From the NCBI GenBank assembly GCA_023101505.1, contig LVZA01000001.1:124001-188000 (forward strand): a DNA stretch of 64,000 nt, given 5' to 3'. The DNA is from Pasteurellaceae bacterium Pebbles2. Its GTDB lineage: Bacteria > Pseudomonadota > Gammaproteobacteria > Enterobacterales > Pasteurellaceae. The notes below the pieces were generated by a model. It had not been told where the DNA came from and ran no database searches. It worked only from the letters and a program-made list of their open reading frames with translations. This document shows, one piece after another, positions 54,399 through 64,000 of this stretch. Numbering within the stretch: position 1 is the first letter of the stretch; each line of letters starts with the position of its first letter. A program made the position numbers and the translations under genes.

Positions 54399-55256
54399 AT
54401 GTGGAAATCCATCTCACAAGTTTTGGCAGATCACTTTGGTGCTTATTATTCAATTAAGCAAAAAGAGAAAATACACTGTGGCGAAATGCACGAATCTTGG
54501 CTTATTGATGATGGTGTGCAAGCTGTGTTTGCTAAAACCAATGAAAAATCCTATCGCTCAATGTTCCGTGCCGAAGCGGATCAACTTGAATTATTAGCCA
54601 AAACCAACACCATTCACGTGCCAGCGGTTTATGCCGTCGGATGCTCGCAAAATCATAGTTTTCTATTATTAGAAGCGCTGCATCTGCAAAACCCTAGTGT
54701 TGAGGCCTTTGCTGAATTTGGCATAGCCTTGGCAAAATTGCATCAATTTAAAGGCTCAGAACGCTACGGTTTAGACTTCGACACTTGGCTCGGCGCACTT
54801 TATCAGCCGAATAAATGGAGTGATAACTGGGCGACCTTTTTTGCTGAACAACGCATCGGCTGGCAATTACAAATTTGCAAAGAAAAAGGCTTAGAATTTG
54901 GCGACATCGACCAAATCATAACCACAATAAAAGCCAAATTAGCCAAACACAAACCTACGCCGTCATTGCTACACGGTAATCTTTGGGTTGAAAATTGTGG
55001 TTCAGTAAAAGGCAAAATTTATGCTTATGATCCCGCCAGTTACTGGGGCGACAGAGAATGCGACTTGGCTTTCAGCGAATTATTCGAGCCTTTCCCCGAA
55101 CAATTCTATGAAAATTATCACCGCACTTTTCCATTAGATGAGGGCTATGCAGACCGCAAACCGATTTATCAGCTCTACTATTTACTCAATTTCAGTCATC
55201 GTTTTAAAGGGCATTATGTGGAATTGACCAAAAGAATTTTGCAGTTGATTGAATAA
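54399..55256 (+). CDS. Fructosamine kinase family protein (YniA-like) with HGN motif
   Basis: 285 residues of the aminoglycoside-phosphotransferase fold. Typical segments: GEMHESWLIDDG, VFAKTNEKSYRSMF (ATP-site Lys), FLLLEAL, AYDPASYWGDRECDLAFSEL (metal-binding Asp). The catalytic loop, usually HGDLW, reads SLLHGNLWVEN: the base Asp is replaced by Asn. It may phosphorylate ketosamines or ribulosamines for repair, but activity is open given this change. Confidence 0.82.
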   Translation: MWKSISQVLADHFGAYYSIKQKEKIHCGEMHESWLIDDGVQAVFAKTNEKSYRSMFRAEADQLELLAKTNTIHVPAVYAVGCSQNHSFLLLEALHLQNPSVEAFAEFGIALAKLHQFKGSERYGLDFDTWLGALYQPNKWSDNWATFFAEQRIGWQLQICKEKGLEFGDIDQIITTIKAKLAKHKPTPSLLHGNLWVENCGSVKGKIYAYDPASYWGDRECDLAFSELFEPFPEQFYENYHRTFPLDEGYADRKPIYQLYYLLNFSHRFKGHYVELTKRILQLIE

Positions 55257-55261
55257 AATTT

Positions 55262-55280
55262 AGGGCGTTTAACACGCCCT
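55262..55280. terminator. Terminator between the kinase-like gene and truC
   Basis: Stem agggcgt/acgccct with 5-nt loop, shared by convergent genes. Confidence 0.65.
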
Positions 55281-55292
55281 TATTCATTAATG

Positions 55293-56003
55293 TTACCAAC
55301 CAAAAACGGAGAATAATCTTTTCCAATCTTCATCTAACCCAGCTTCAATCAGCATTAATTCATTTGTTACAGGGTGATTAAATTGTAAAGTTTTGGCGTG
55401 TAACATTAAGCGAGAAACACCCGTTTGGGCGGTTAAACCACGGTTTTGATGCAAATCACCGTATTGAGTGTCGCCTAAAATTGGGTGAAATATATGTTTT
55501 AGGTGGCGGCGAAGCTGATGTTTTCGTCCCGTGATTGGCGTAAGCTCTAGCAACGAATAGCGTGCTGTTTGATATTTGCCAATGGCGTAAGGCATTTCCA
55601 CATTTTGCAAAACTCGGTAATTTGTTACCGCACTTTGTGGTTCTTTATCGGTTTGTGCAAATTTATCAGCGATTTTATCTAATTGAATTTTCAAAGGATA
55701 ATCAATTTCGCCCTCGCCTGAAAGATAACCACGCACCACTGCTAAATAACGTTTTTGCACATTTTTTTCTTCAAATTGTTGGCACAATAAATTAGCCATT
55801 TCGCTATTTAAGGCAAACAGCAACACGCCTGATGTGGGGCGGTCAAGGCGGTGAATGGGGAAAACGTGTTGACCAATTTGATCTCGCAAGGTTTGCATCA
55901 CAAATTGCGTTTCGTGGCGGTCGAGCCAACTGCGATGAACCAGCATTCCTGCAGGTTTATTCACTGCAACGATATAATCATCTTGATATAAAATTTCTAG
56001 CAT
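55293..56003 (-). CDS. truC: tRNA pseudouridine(65) synthase TruC
   Basis: 236 residues of the RluA family without an S4 domain. The catalytic Asp is in FPIHRLDRPTSGVLLFAL. The C-terminal part has TPITGRKHQLRRHLKHIFHP and GDTQYGD. It pairs with yqcC, whose stop overlaps its start by 7 bases, as in E. coli, which favours TruC over other RluA members. Confidence 0.9.
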   Translation of the reverse strand: MLEILYQDDYIVAVNKPAGMLVHRSWLDRHETQFVMQTLRDQIGQHVFPIHRLDRPTSGVLLFALNSEMANLLCQQFEEKNVQKRYLAVVRGYLSGEGEIDYPLKIQLDKIADKFAQTDKEPQSAVTNYRVLQNVEMPYAIGKYQTARYSLLELTPITGRKHQLRRHLKHIFHPILGDTQYGDLHQNRGLTAQTGVSRLMLHAKTLQFNHPVTNELMLIEAGLDEDWKRLFSVFGW

Positions 56004-56314
56004 TGGGCTTGCAACAATTCTTCAATTTTAATGATCGGTTGCAATAATTCCGCTAGGCGTTCTTGCTCTTTTAAGGCTTCTTCCACATAAGGCGAAATCG
56101 CAATTTGACGTGGCAACTGTGCACCGCTTTCCAGCAATGCCCACATTCTTGGAATAAAAATCCACTGCAGCCATTCATTCACACTCATCACGTCGATAGC
56201 AAAAGGTTCGGTGCTTAAAAAGGCTTGCTCCGCAGGCGGAACAGTTTGCCAAAGGGCAAGTTCTTGCATAATTTTCTGCAAATCACGCAAATGTTTTTTC
56301 GTTTGTTCAATCAT
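55997..56314 (-). CDS. yqcC: YqcC family protein
   Basis: 105 residues, all-helical, with the family core LWQTVPPAEQAFLSTEPFAI and LQWIFIPRMWALLESG. Function unknown. Overlaps the truC start, so translation is probably coupled. Confidence 0.88.
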   Translation of the reverse strand: MIEQTKKHLRDLQKIMQELALWQTVPPAEQAFLSTEPFAIDVMSVNEWLQWIFIPRMWALLESGAQLPRQIAISPYVEEALKEQERLAELLQPIIKIEELLQAQC

Positions 56315-56382
56315 CGCTTTCGTGGATCTCTCTACGTTATTCCGCTAAAATGCTAGCTATTCTAAACAAATTTGAGCCAAAA

Positions 56383-57159
56383 ATGTACCTTATTGATGTA
56401 TTTTTACAAAATTCCGCTCCCGAGCAGAATGCCGAACAAATTCCGTTGCTTAATCAGCTCATTGATCAATGGCGATATAATGGGCAAATTATTGGACGAG
56501 AAATTCCATTATTTGTCGCAGAACAAGAGCAAAATCAAGGCTTTGGCATAAAAGTAATTTGCCCCGAAGAACATAGTCTTTTGCCTGAAAATAATAATGC
56601 TGAAGTAGATCGCTGCTTGGAAAAGCTACAAAACTGCGGTGTATTTTTGCAAAGTTTTCAAATTGTGGCTGACGATTTAAATTCAGATGAAACTAATGCT
56701 GAAAAACTGAGTTGGCAAGTGCTTTATACTACGCATTTACAATCTTGTTCGCCCTTGCATAACGGCAATAATCTCGCTCCAATTCCGTTGTATAAATCGC
56801 TGAAAAACACACCGCACTTAGCAATGGATTTGATAAAATGGCAAGAAAATTGGCAAGCCTGCGATCAATTACAAATGAATGGTTCTGCCTTAGAACATCA
56901 GGCGTTAAACGAAATTTCGAGCGTTGACAGCCAGTTATTCAAACACGGCAATGCCCTACGCCAAGAAATTGAGCAAACCACTCAAACGCCAACTTACTAC
57001 TATTTATACCGCATCGGCGGCGAAAGTTTGGCACAAGAACAACAGCGTCGCTGTCCGATCTGCCAAGGCGATTGGCGACTTGCACAGCCCATTTCAGATC
57101 TGTTTTATTTCAAATGCGACCAATGTCGATTAGTTTCGAATTTGTCGTGGAATTTTTAA
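56383..57159 (+). CDS. Zinc-ribbon protein, DUF2310 family
   Basis: 258 residues from ATG 56383 (MYLIDVFLQNSAPEQ); an in-frame ATG 56350 lies close to the divergent yqcC. The C-terminus carries a zinc ribbon with CPICQGDW and KCDQC. The family has been described as possibly nucleic-acid-binding. It ends 17 bases before cnoX with AAGGA between, so the two probably form an operon. An uptake signal lies inside near 56810. Confidence 0.72.
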   Translation: MYLIDVFLQNSAPEQNAEQIPLLNQLIDQWRYNGQIIGREIPLFVAEQEQNQGFGIKVICPEEHSLLPENNNAEVDRCLEKLQNCGVFLQSFQIVADDLNSDETNAEKLSWQVLYTTHLQSCSPLHNGNNLAPIPLYKSLKNTPHLAMDLIKWQENWQACDQLQMNGSALEHQALNEISSVDSQLFKHGNALRQEIEQTTQTPTYYYLYRIGGESLAQEQQRRCPICQGDWRLAQPISDLFYFKCDQCRLVSNLSWNF

Positions 57160-57176
57160 TTTTTTAAGGAAAAACA

Positions 57177-58022
57177 ATGTCATATATTATTGAAATTAAT
57201 CAACATAATCTCACTGAAACCTTACAACGTTCGCAACAAACGCCATTGGTTTTAGTATTTTATGCCCCAAGCCACGAAACTTCACAAAATTTCACCGCAC
57301 TTTTAACTCGCTTAACCGAGCAATATCAAGGGCAATTTTTACTCGGCAAAATTAACTGCGAAATCGAGCAAGACATCGTCGCCCAATTCCGCATTCAAGC
57401 CTTGCCAACCACTTATTTATTCAAAGAAGCACAAGCGGTGGACGCTTTCCAAACCGCACTTTCAGAAGAAGAATTAAAACAGCATTTAGCATTAATTTTG
57501 CCTAAGGAAGAAGAAATCAAATTCAACTTAGCCTTAGATTATTTGCAAGCAGAAAACTTTGATGCAGCATTGCCTTTGCTCAAAGATGCGTGGGAACTTT
57601 CCGACCGTAAAAACAGCGACATTGCTCTGCTCTATGCGGAAACTTACATCGCAATGAAAAAAACCGAAGCTGCCAGCGAGATTTTAAACAAAATCCCACT
57701 GCAAGATCGGGATAGCCGTTGGCAAGGTTTACAGGCACAAATTGAGCTATTAATCAAAGCTGCCGACACGCCTGAAATCCAGCAATTACAAGCCGATTAC
57801 GCACAAAATCCAAGCCCTGAAATTGCGTTAAAATTAGCCTTGCAATTACACCAAGCCAACCGCAATGAAGAAGCCTTGGAATTGCTGTTCAGCTTACTCA
57901 AACAAGATCTCAGCGTACAAAATGGCGAAGTAAAACAACAATTTTTGTCTATTATCAGTGCCTTAGGCAGCGATCCTGTGGCAAATAAGTATCGCCGATT
58001 GCTGTATTCGCTATTGTACTAA
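57177..58022 (+). CDS. cnoX: Thioredoxin-fold chaperone CnoX (YbbN) without active-site cysteines
   Basis: 281 residues. A thioredoxin domain (1-110) is followed by TPR repeats (about 115-281), with LPLLKDAWELSDRKN, IPLQDRDSRWQGLQAQIELL and the end NKYRRLLYSLLY as in E. coli CnoX. In place of the CxxC motif it has APSHETS, with no cysteine. One Cys remains at KINCEIEQD, equivalent to the Cys that links clients in E. coli. CnoX protects proteins from oxidative aggregation and hands them to DnaK or GroEL. Confidence 0.88.
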   Translation: MSYIIEINQHNLTETLQRSQQTPLVLVFYAPSHETSQNFTALLTRLTEQYQGQFLLGKINCEIEQDIVAQFRIQALPTTYLFKEAQAVDAFQTALSEEELKQHLALILPKEEEIKFNLALDYLQAENFDAALPLLKDAWELSDRKNSDIALLYAETYIAMKKTEAASEILNKIPLQDRDSRWQGLQAQIELLIKAADTPEIQQLQADYAQNPSPEIALKLALQLHQANRNEEALELLFSLLKQDLSVQNGEVKQQFLSIISALGSDPVANKYRRLLYSLLY

Positions 58023-58028
58023 GAAAAA

Positions 58029-58058
58029 ACTGCGGTGAGAATTGTATTCTTCACCGCA
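58029..58058 (+). terminator. Probable cnoX terminator
   Basis: Imperfect hairpin tgcggtgagaa with ttcttcaccgca; weak T run. Confidence 0.4.
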
Positions 58059-58075
58059 AGTGTATATTTAGTACT

Positions 58076-59120
<1,045 letters not shown>

Positions 59121-59235
59121 AATTTACCTTAATAATATTAAACATACTGTTACAAATTATAACTTATTCACGAAAAAAGTGAAAAAGCTATTTGAATTTT
59201 TCTTCCAACCACCTTATATTGTTACAAATTTTTAA

Positions 59236-60210
<975 letters not shown>

Positions 60211-60230
60211 TTCTTACAAAATGAACAACA

Positions 60231-60251
60231 GGGCGGATTTTCCGCCCTTTT
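60231..60251 (+). terminator. trxB terminator
   Basis: 7-bp stem gggcgga/tccgccc, TTT loop, T run. Confidence 0.88.
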
Positions 60252-60362
60252 TCTTGCCAAATTAACACAATGGGTTAATGCTTTTGCGGCGAAATTCCTG
60301 TAAAATCAATCACCAAAATAGCTAAAATTTTAACCGCACTTTCGCAGAAAATAATCAAATCA

Positions 60363-62123
60363 ATGGAAAAACAACGTCAAAAATATCTGTTTAAATGGTT
60401 ACGCACCCAACAGCAACCCATCAAAAAATTACTCAATTTAAATATTGCCCTTGCTTCGCTTTCATCATTAATTTTGGTGATTCAAACGTGGCTGTTGGCG
60501 AATTTGCTTGACCATTTTATTATGCAACAAAGCGAACCAAGCTCCCTTGTCGGGCAATTTTTGGCACTACTTTTCTGCTTTATTTTACGTGCTACGATTT
60601 TATATTTCCGTGAAAAAATTGGCTTTAAGTGCGGTCGAAATTTACGCAATATTATTCGTCAACAAATTTTGGACAAAATTCACGCTTTCGGGCCTGCCAC
60701 CATTAACGGTAAACCAGCAGGCAGCTGGGCGAGTTTAATGTTGGAACAAGTGGAAAATTTACACAACTTCTACGCTCGTTATTTGCCACAACAAATGTTG
60801 TCAGTGATTACGCCTGTGGTGATTTTAATCGCAGTGTTTCCACTTAATTGGGCAGCGGGGCTGATTATGTTGCTCACCGCACCGTTAGTACCGATTTTTA
60901 TGATTATTGTCGGCTTAGCGGCAGCAGATAAAAGTCAGCAAAATATGAGTACGCTTGCCAAACTTAGCGGACAATTTCTCGACCGCTTGCGTGGTTTAGA
61001 AACCTTGCGTTTATTTAACCGCACTTTAGAGCAAACCCAACATATTGAAAAATCTACCGAAAATTTCCGCAAAACCACAATGGACGTATTAAAAATGGCG
61101 TTTCTTTCTTCGGCGGTGTTGGAATTTTTCACGTCGATTTCCATTGCCATTATGGCGGTTTATTTCGGTTTTAGTTATTTAGGGCAAATTGAATTTGGCA
61201 ATGTAGGGACAACAATGACGCTATTTGTCGGTTTCTTCTGCTTAATTCTCGCCCCTGAATTTTATCAGCCGCTGCGTGATCTCGGCACGTATTATCACGA
61301 CCGAGCCGCTGGCATTGGGGCGGCTGATGCCATCGTTGAATTTTTGGAAGCGGATTATCAAATCGCTCAGCAAGCGCAGCAAATCATTCCAGCACAAACT
61401 GCGGTGCAAATTTCCGCAGAAAATTTGGTGGTGCTTTCGCCACAAGGACAACCGCTCACTCAGCCTTTAAACTTTCAACTTTCAGCTCAAAAACACACCG
61501 CAGTTGTGGGGCAAAGTGGTGCTGGAAAAACCTCGTTGATGAAGGTGCTACTCGGTTTTCTGCCTTATGCTGGTAGCTTGAAAATTAACGGTGTGGAACT
61601 GAACCAAAGCGATTTAAGCCAATGGCGTAAGCAAATTGCGTGGGTGGGGCAAAATCCATTATTGCTTCAAGGGACAATCAAAGAAAACTTGTTGCTAGGC
61701 GATATTCAGGCTTCGGACGAACAAATCGAACAGGCGTTGACACAAGCCAATGCGAAAGAATTCACCGACAAAATCGGGCTTGATGCTGAAATTAAAGACG
61801 GCGGCGTTGGCGTTTCGGTTGGACAAGCACAACGTCTCGCCATCGCTCGAGCCTTACTCCGTCGTGGCAATTTGCTGCTACTTGATGAACCCACCGCCAG
61901 TCTTGATGCTCAATCGGAAAATCAGGTGTTAAATGCGCTCGCCCAAATTAGCCAAGGGCAAACCACATTGATGATTACGCACCGCATTGAAGACTTAAAA
62001 CAATGCGATCAAATTTTGGTGATGCAACAAGGTCAAATCGTTCAGTCTGGCGATTTTGAAACGCTAAAAAATCAAGGTTATTTTGCCGAACTATTGGCAC
62101 AACGCCATCAAGATTTGCACTAA
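60363..62123 (+). CDS. cydD: Cysteine/glutathione exporter subunit CydD
   Basis: 586 residues, half ABC exporter. Six membrane helices in residues ~25-315. Walker A GQSGAGKTS, signature region [18 protein letters not shown] (SVGQ in place of LSGGQ, usual in CydD), Walker B LLLLDEPTASLD. With CydC it exports cysteine and glutathione to the periplasm, needed for cytochrome bd assembly. Three uptake signals lie near or in it (60333, 60629, 61018). Confidence 0.95.
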   Translation: MEKQRQKYLFKWLRTQQQPIKKLLNLNIALASLSSLILVIQTWLLANLLDHFIMQQSEPSSLVGQFLALLFCFILRATILYFREKIGFKCGRNLRNIIRQQILDKIHAFGPATINGKPAGSWASLMLEQVENLHNFYARYLPQQMLSVITPVVILIAVFPLNWAAGLIMLLTAPLVPIFMIIVGLAAADKSQQNMSTLAKLSGQFLDRLRGLETLRLFNRTLEQTQHIEKSTENFRKTTMDVLKMAFLSSAVLEFFTSISIAIMAVYFGFSYLGQIEFGNVGTTMTLFVGFFCLILAPEFYQPLRDLGTYYHDRAAGIGAADAIVEFLEADYQIAQQAQQIIPAQTAVQISAENLVVLSPQGQPLTQPLNFQLSAQKHTAVVGQSGAGKTSLMKVLLGFLPYAGSLKINGVELNQSDLSQWRKQIAWVGQNPLLLQGTIKENLLLGDIQASDEQIEQALTQANAKEFTDKIGLDAEIKDGGVGVSVGQAQRLAIARALLRRGNLLLLDEPTASLDAQSENQVLNALAQISQGQTTLMITHRIEDLKQCDQILVMQQGQIVQSGDFETLKNQGYFAELLAQRHQDLH

Positions 62124-62184
62124 AAGTGCGGTGATTTTTACACAAATTTTAAAACGCTATTGCTAAAACAAAGAGACATAAATT

Positions 62185-63930
62185 ATGCGTGCCCTACTCC
62201 CCTTTTTACACTTATTCAAACAAACAAAATTTCCGCTCTTTTTAGGCGTAGTATTAATGATTTCAGGCTTGGCGGCAAGCATTGGTTTGCTAACCTTATC
62301 AGGTTGGTTTTTAGCCGCCACCGCCATTGCAGGTGCGGGGGCGTTATTTAACTTTTTCTATCCATCAGCAAGTGTGCGTGGTTTGGCGATTGGGCGTACC
62401 GCATTGCGTTATTTTGAGAAAATCGTTACGCACGATGCGACTTTCCGCTTGCTTGCTAAATTGCGAGTGCAAGTATTTAGCAAGATTATTCCATTGTCGC
62501 CAGCGGTGCTAAACCGCTATCGAAACAGCGATTTACTTAACCGTTTAGTTGCCGATGTGGACACCCTTGACAGCTTATATTTACGCCTAATTGCGCCATT
62601 TATTAGTGCCGTAGTGGTGATTAGTTTTATTACATTCGGGCTCAGTTTATTTAATCTTTCCCTTGCCTTAACGATTGGTTCTATCTTATTGATCTTATTG
62701 TTAGTTATTCCCACGATTTTCTATCGTTTAGGCTTAAAATTCGGCAAGAAACTGACTGAAAGCCGTGCGCTTTACCGCAGTCAATTTGTTGAATTTATTC
62801 AAGCACAAGCCGAAATTTTGCTATTCAATGCCGAAGATAAATTGCGCCAACAACTCAATCGCACCGAAGCGCAATGGCAAGATTATCAGCAACAAGAAAG
62901 CAAATTAGCGGGATTTTCCACCGCACTTTTAATGTTCGCCAATGGTGTTTTAGTAGTGCTGACCTTATGGCTTGCCGCCAATCTTGATTTTAACAGCGAC
63001 ATTGGCGCACATTGGGGTTCTGTAGTGGAAAGATTTGCATTTATTGCCTTGTTTACAATGTCTGCCCTTGCTGCATTTGAAATTTTAATGCCTTTAGGCT
63101 CAGCATTTTTGCATATCGGGCAGGTGATTTCGTCCGCTGAACGTATTAGTGAAATTGTGGATCAAACACCTTTAGTGGCATTTCAAGGCACACAAACTGC
63201 GGCGTCTTTTTCTGAAGTTTTACTTGAACTGAAAAATGTGCATTTTCACTACCCTGAACGTCAAGACGTGGCTTTAAAAGATCTAAATTTGCAGATTAAA
63301 ACAGGGCAAAAAGTCGCTATTTTAGGCAAAACTGGTAGCGGAAAATCAACCCTATTGCAACTTTTAGTGCGTAATTACGATCCAAATTCAGGCGAAATTT
63401 TGTTTGGAAATCAATCCATTACAGCATATAGCGAAAGCACCTTACGCCAACAATTTTGCTTTTTAACCCAGCGAGTGCATATTTTCAGCGACACGTTGCG
63501 CCAAAACTTACAATTCGCCAGTTTGACAAAAATTAGCGATGAAAAAATGCTTGAAGTCCTTGAACAAGTGGGCTTGGCTAATTTGGCAGAAGCAGGATTA
63601 AATCAATGGCTGGGCGATGGCGGTCGCCCACTTTCAGGTGGAGAACAACGCCGTTTAGGTTTGGCTCGTATGCTGTTAAACGATGCCCCCATTTTATTAC
63701 TTGACGAACCCACCGAAGGGCTAGATCGAGATACGGAACGTCAAATTCTCAAGTTAATTTTTGCCCATTGCCATAATAAAACCTTGCTAATGGTAACGCA
63801 TCGTTTAACCGAAATTGAGCAATTCGACCACATCGCCATTATCGACAACGCCCTGTTGGTTGAAAAAGGCAGCTACGCCGAATTAAGCCAAAACTCAACT
63901 TATTTCAGCCGATTAATGGAGCGGGTTTAA
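62185..63930 (+). CDS. cydC: Cysteine/glutathione exporter subunit CydC
   Basis: 581 residues, half ABC exporter and partner of CydD. Membrane domain residues ~15-310; Walker A GKTGSGKST, signature LSGGEQRRLGLARMLL, Walker B ILLLDEPTEGLD. It starts 61 bases after cydD with an uptake signal in the gap (62124). Confidence 0.95.
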   Translation: MRALLPFLHLFKQTKFPLFLGVVLMISGLAASIGLLTLSGWFLAATAIAGAGALFNFFYPSASVRGLAIGRTALRYFEKIVTHDATFRLLAKLRVQVFSKIIPLSPAVLNRYRNSDLLNRLVADVDTLDSLYLRLIAPFISAVVVISFITFGLSLFNLSLALTIGSILLILLLVIPTIFYRLGLKFGKKLTESRALYRSQFVEFIQAQAEILLFNAEDKLRQQLNRTEAQWQDYQQQESKLAGFSTALLMFANGVLVVLTLWLAANLDFNSDIGAHWGSVVERFAFIALFTMSALAAFEILMPLGSAFLHIGQVISSAERISEIVDQTPLVAFQGTQTAASFSEVLLELKNVHFHYPERQDVALKDLNLQIKTGQKVAILGKTGSGKSTLLQLLVRNYDPNSGEILFGNQSITAYSESTLRQQFCFLTQRVHIFSDTLRQNLQFASLTKISDEKMLEVLEQVGLANLAEAGLNQWLGDGGRPLSGGEQRRLGLARMLLNDAPILLLDEPTEGLDRDTERQILKLIFAHCHNKTLLMVTHRLTEIEQFDHIAIIDNALLVEKGSYAELSQNSTYFSRLMERV

Positions 63931-63939
63931 ATAGGCATA

Positions 63940-63996
63940 AAAATAGACCGCACTTTAATTAATTCATTAAAATCAATAAAGTGCGGTCTATTTTAG
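63940..63996. terminator. cydC terminator made of two inverted uptake signals
   Basis: 18-bp stem aaaatagaccgcacttta/taaagtgcggtctatttt with 19-nt loop; near the window end. Confidence 0.75.
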
Positions 63997-64000
63997 GAGA

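Overview
This is chromosomal DNA from a member of the Pasteurellaceae, most likely Haemophilus in the broad sense or a close relative such as Aggregatibacter. Three things support this. The 9-base uptake signal AAGTGCGGT or its complement occurs about 65 times by eye in 64 kb. Several blocks follow the Haemophilus influenzae gene order as I remember it: kdsB-lpxK-msbA-rec2-dksA-pcnB-folK, ribH-nusB-thiL-pgpA, lpxL/hldE, cysB-rluB-yciO and trxB-cydD-cydC. Long tetranucleotide tracts of the Haemophilus phase-variation kind are also present. The sequence is AT-rich. Species cannot be fixed by eye.

Layout. 1-4378 is the right end of an integrated phage-like element: a Bro-N antirepressor fragment, four small unknown genes, a C5-type DNA methyltransferase interrupted by 15 TCAA repeats, an excisionase and a tyrosine integrase. 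It ends in a copy of the 3' end of the tmRNA gene, so the element sits in ssrA. 4.6-16.7 kb is housekeeping: prmB, smrB, fabA, lonH, matP, an exporter, pgpA, a frameshifted thiL, nusB, ribH, a repeat-rich lipoprotein, dapD, lpxL and hldE. 16.7-17.5 kb holds tRNA-Val, a decayed integrase start and a small membrane protein. 17.5-22.7 kb holds truA, rlmM, ygdD and gcvA, the GcvB small RNA divergent from gcvA, ilvE and a cold-shock gene. 22.9-33.5 kb runs on the minus strand: a YoaH-like gene, a uracil-DNA glycosylase-like gene, uvrC, two less characterised genes, then KDO/lipid A export genes (kdsB, lpxK, msbA) and the competence channel gene rec2/comEC. 33.7-43.4 kb is on the plus strand: dksA, pcnB, folK, uup, parE, parC and pgsA.

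43.6-49.7 kb contains tRNA-Gly, two tRNA-Leu genes, cysB, rluB, yciO, tyrP, ycgL and sfsA. 49.7-54.1 kb is the translation block rplT-rpmI-infC and thrS. 54.4-58 kb has a fructosamine-kinase-like gene, truC, yqcC, a zinc-ribbon gene and cnoX. 58-59.1 kb is a membrane acyltransferase interrupted by 21 GCAG (CTGC) units. The window closes with trxB and the cytochrome bd assembly exporter cydDC.

Common themes. Two genes (the phage methyltransferase and the acyltransferase) read as switched OFF at their present repeat numbers, and each would be restored by losing one repeat unit. Two genes (pcnB and infC) appear to start at AUU and AUC, the class of codons that IF3, the infC product, discriminates against. 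Inverted pairs of uptake signals often serve as intergenic terminators. The phage element, except for its left edge, carries no uptake signals.
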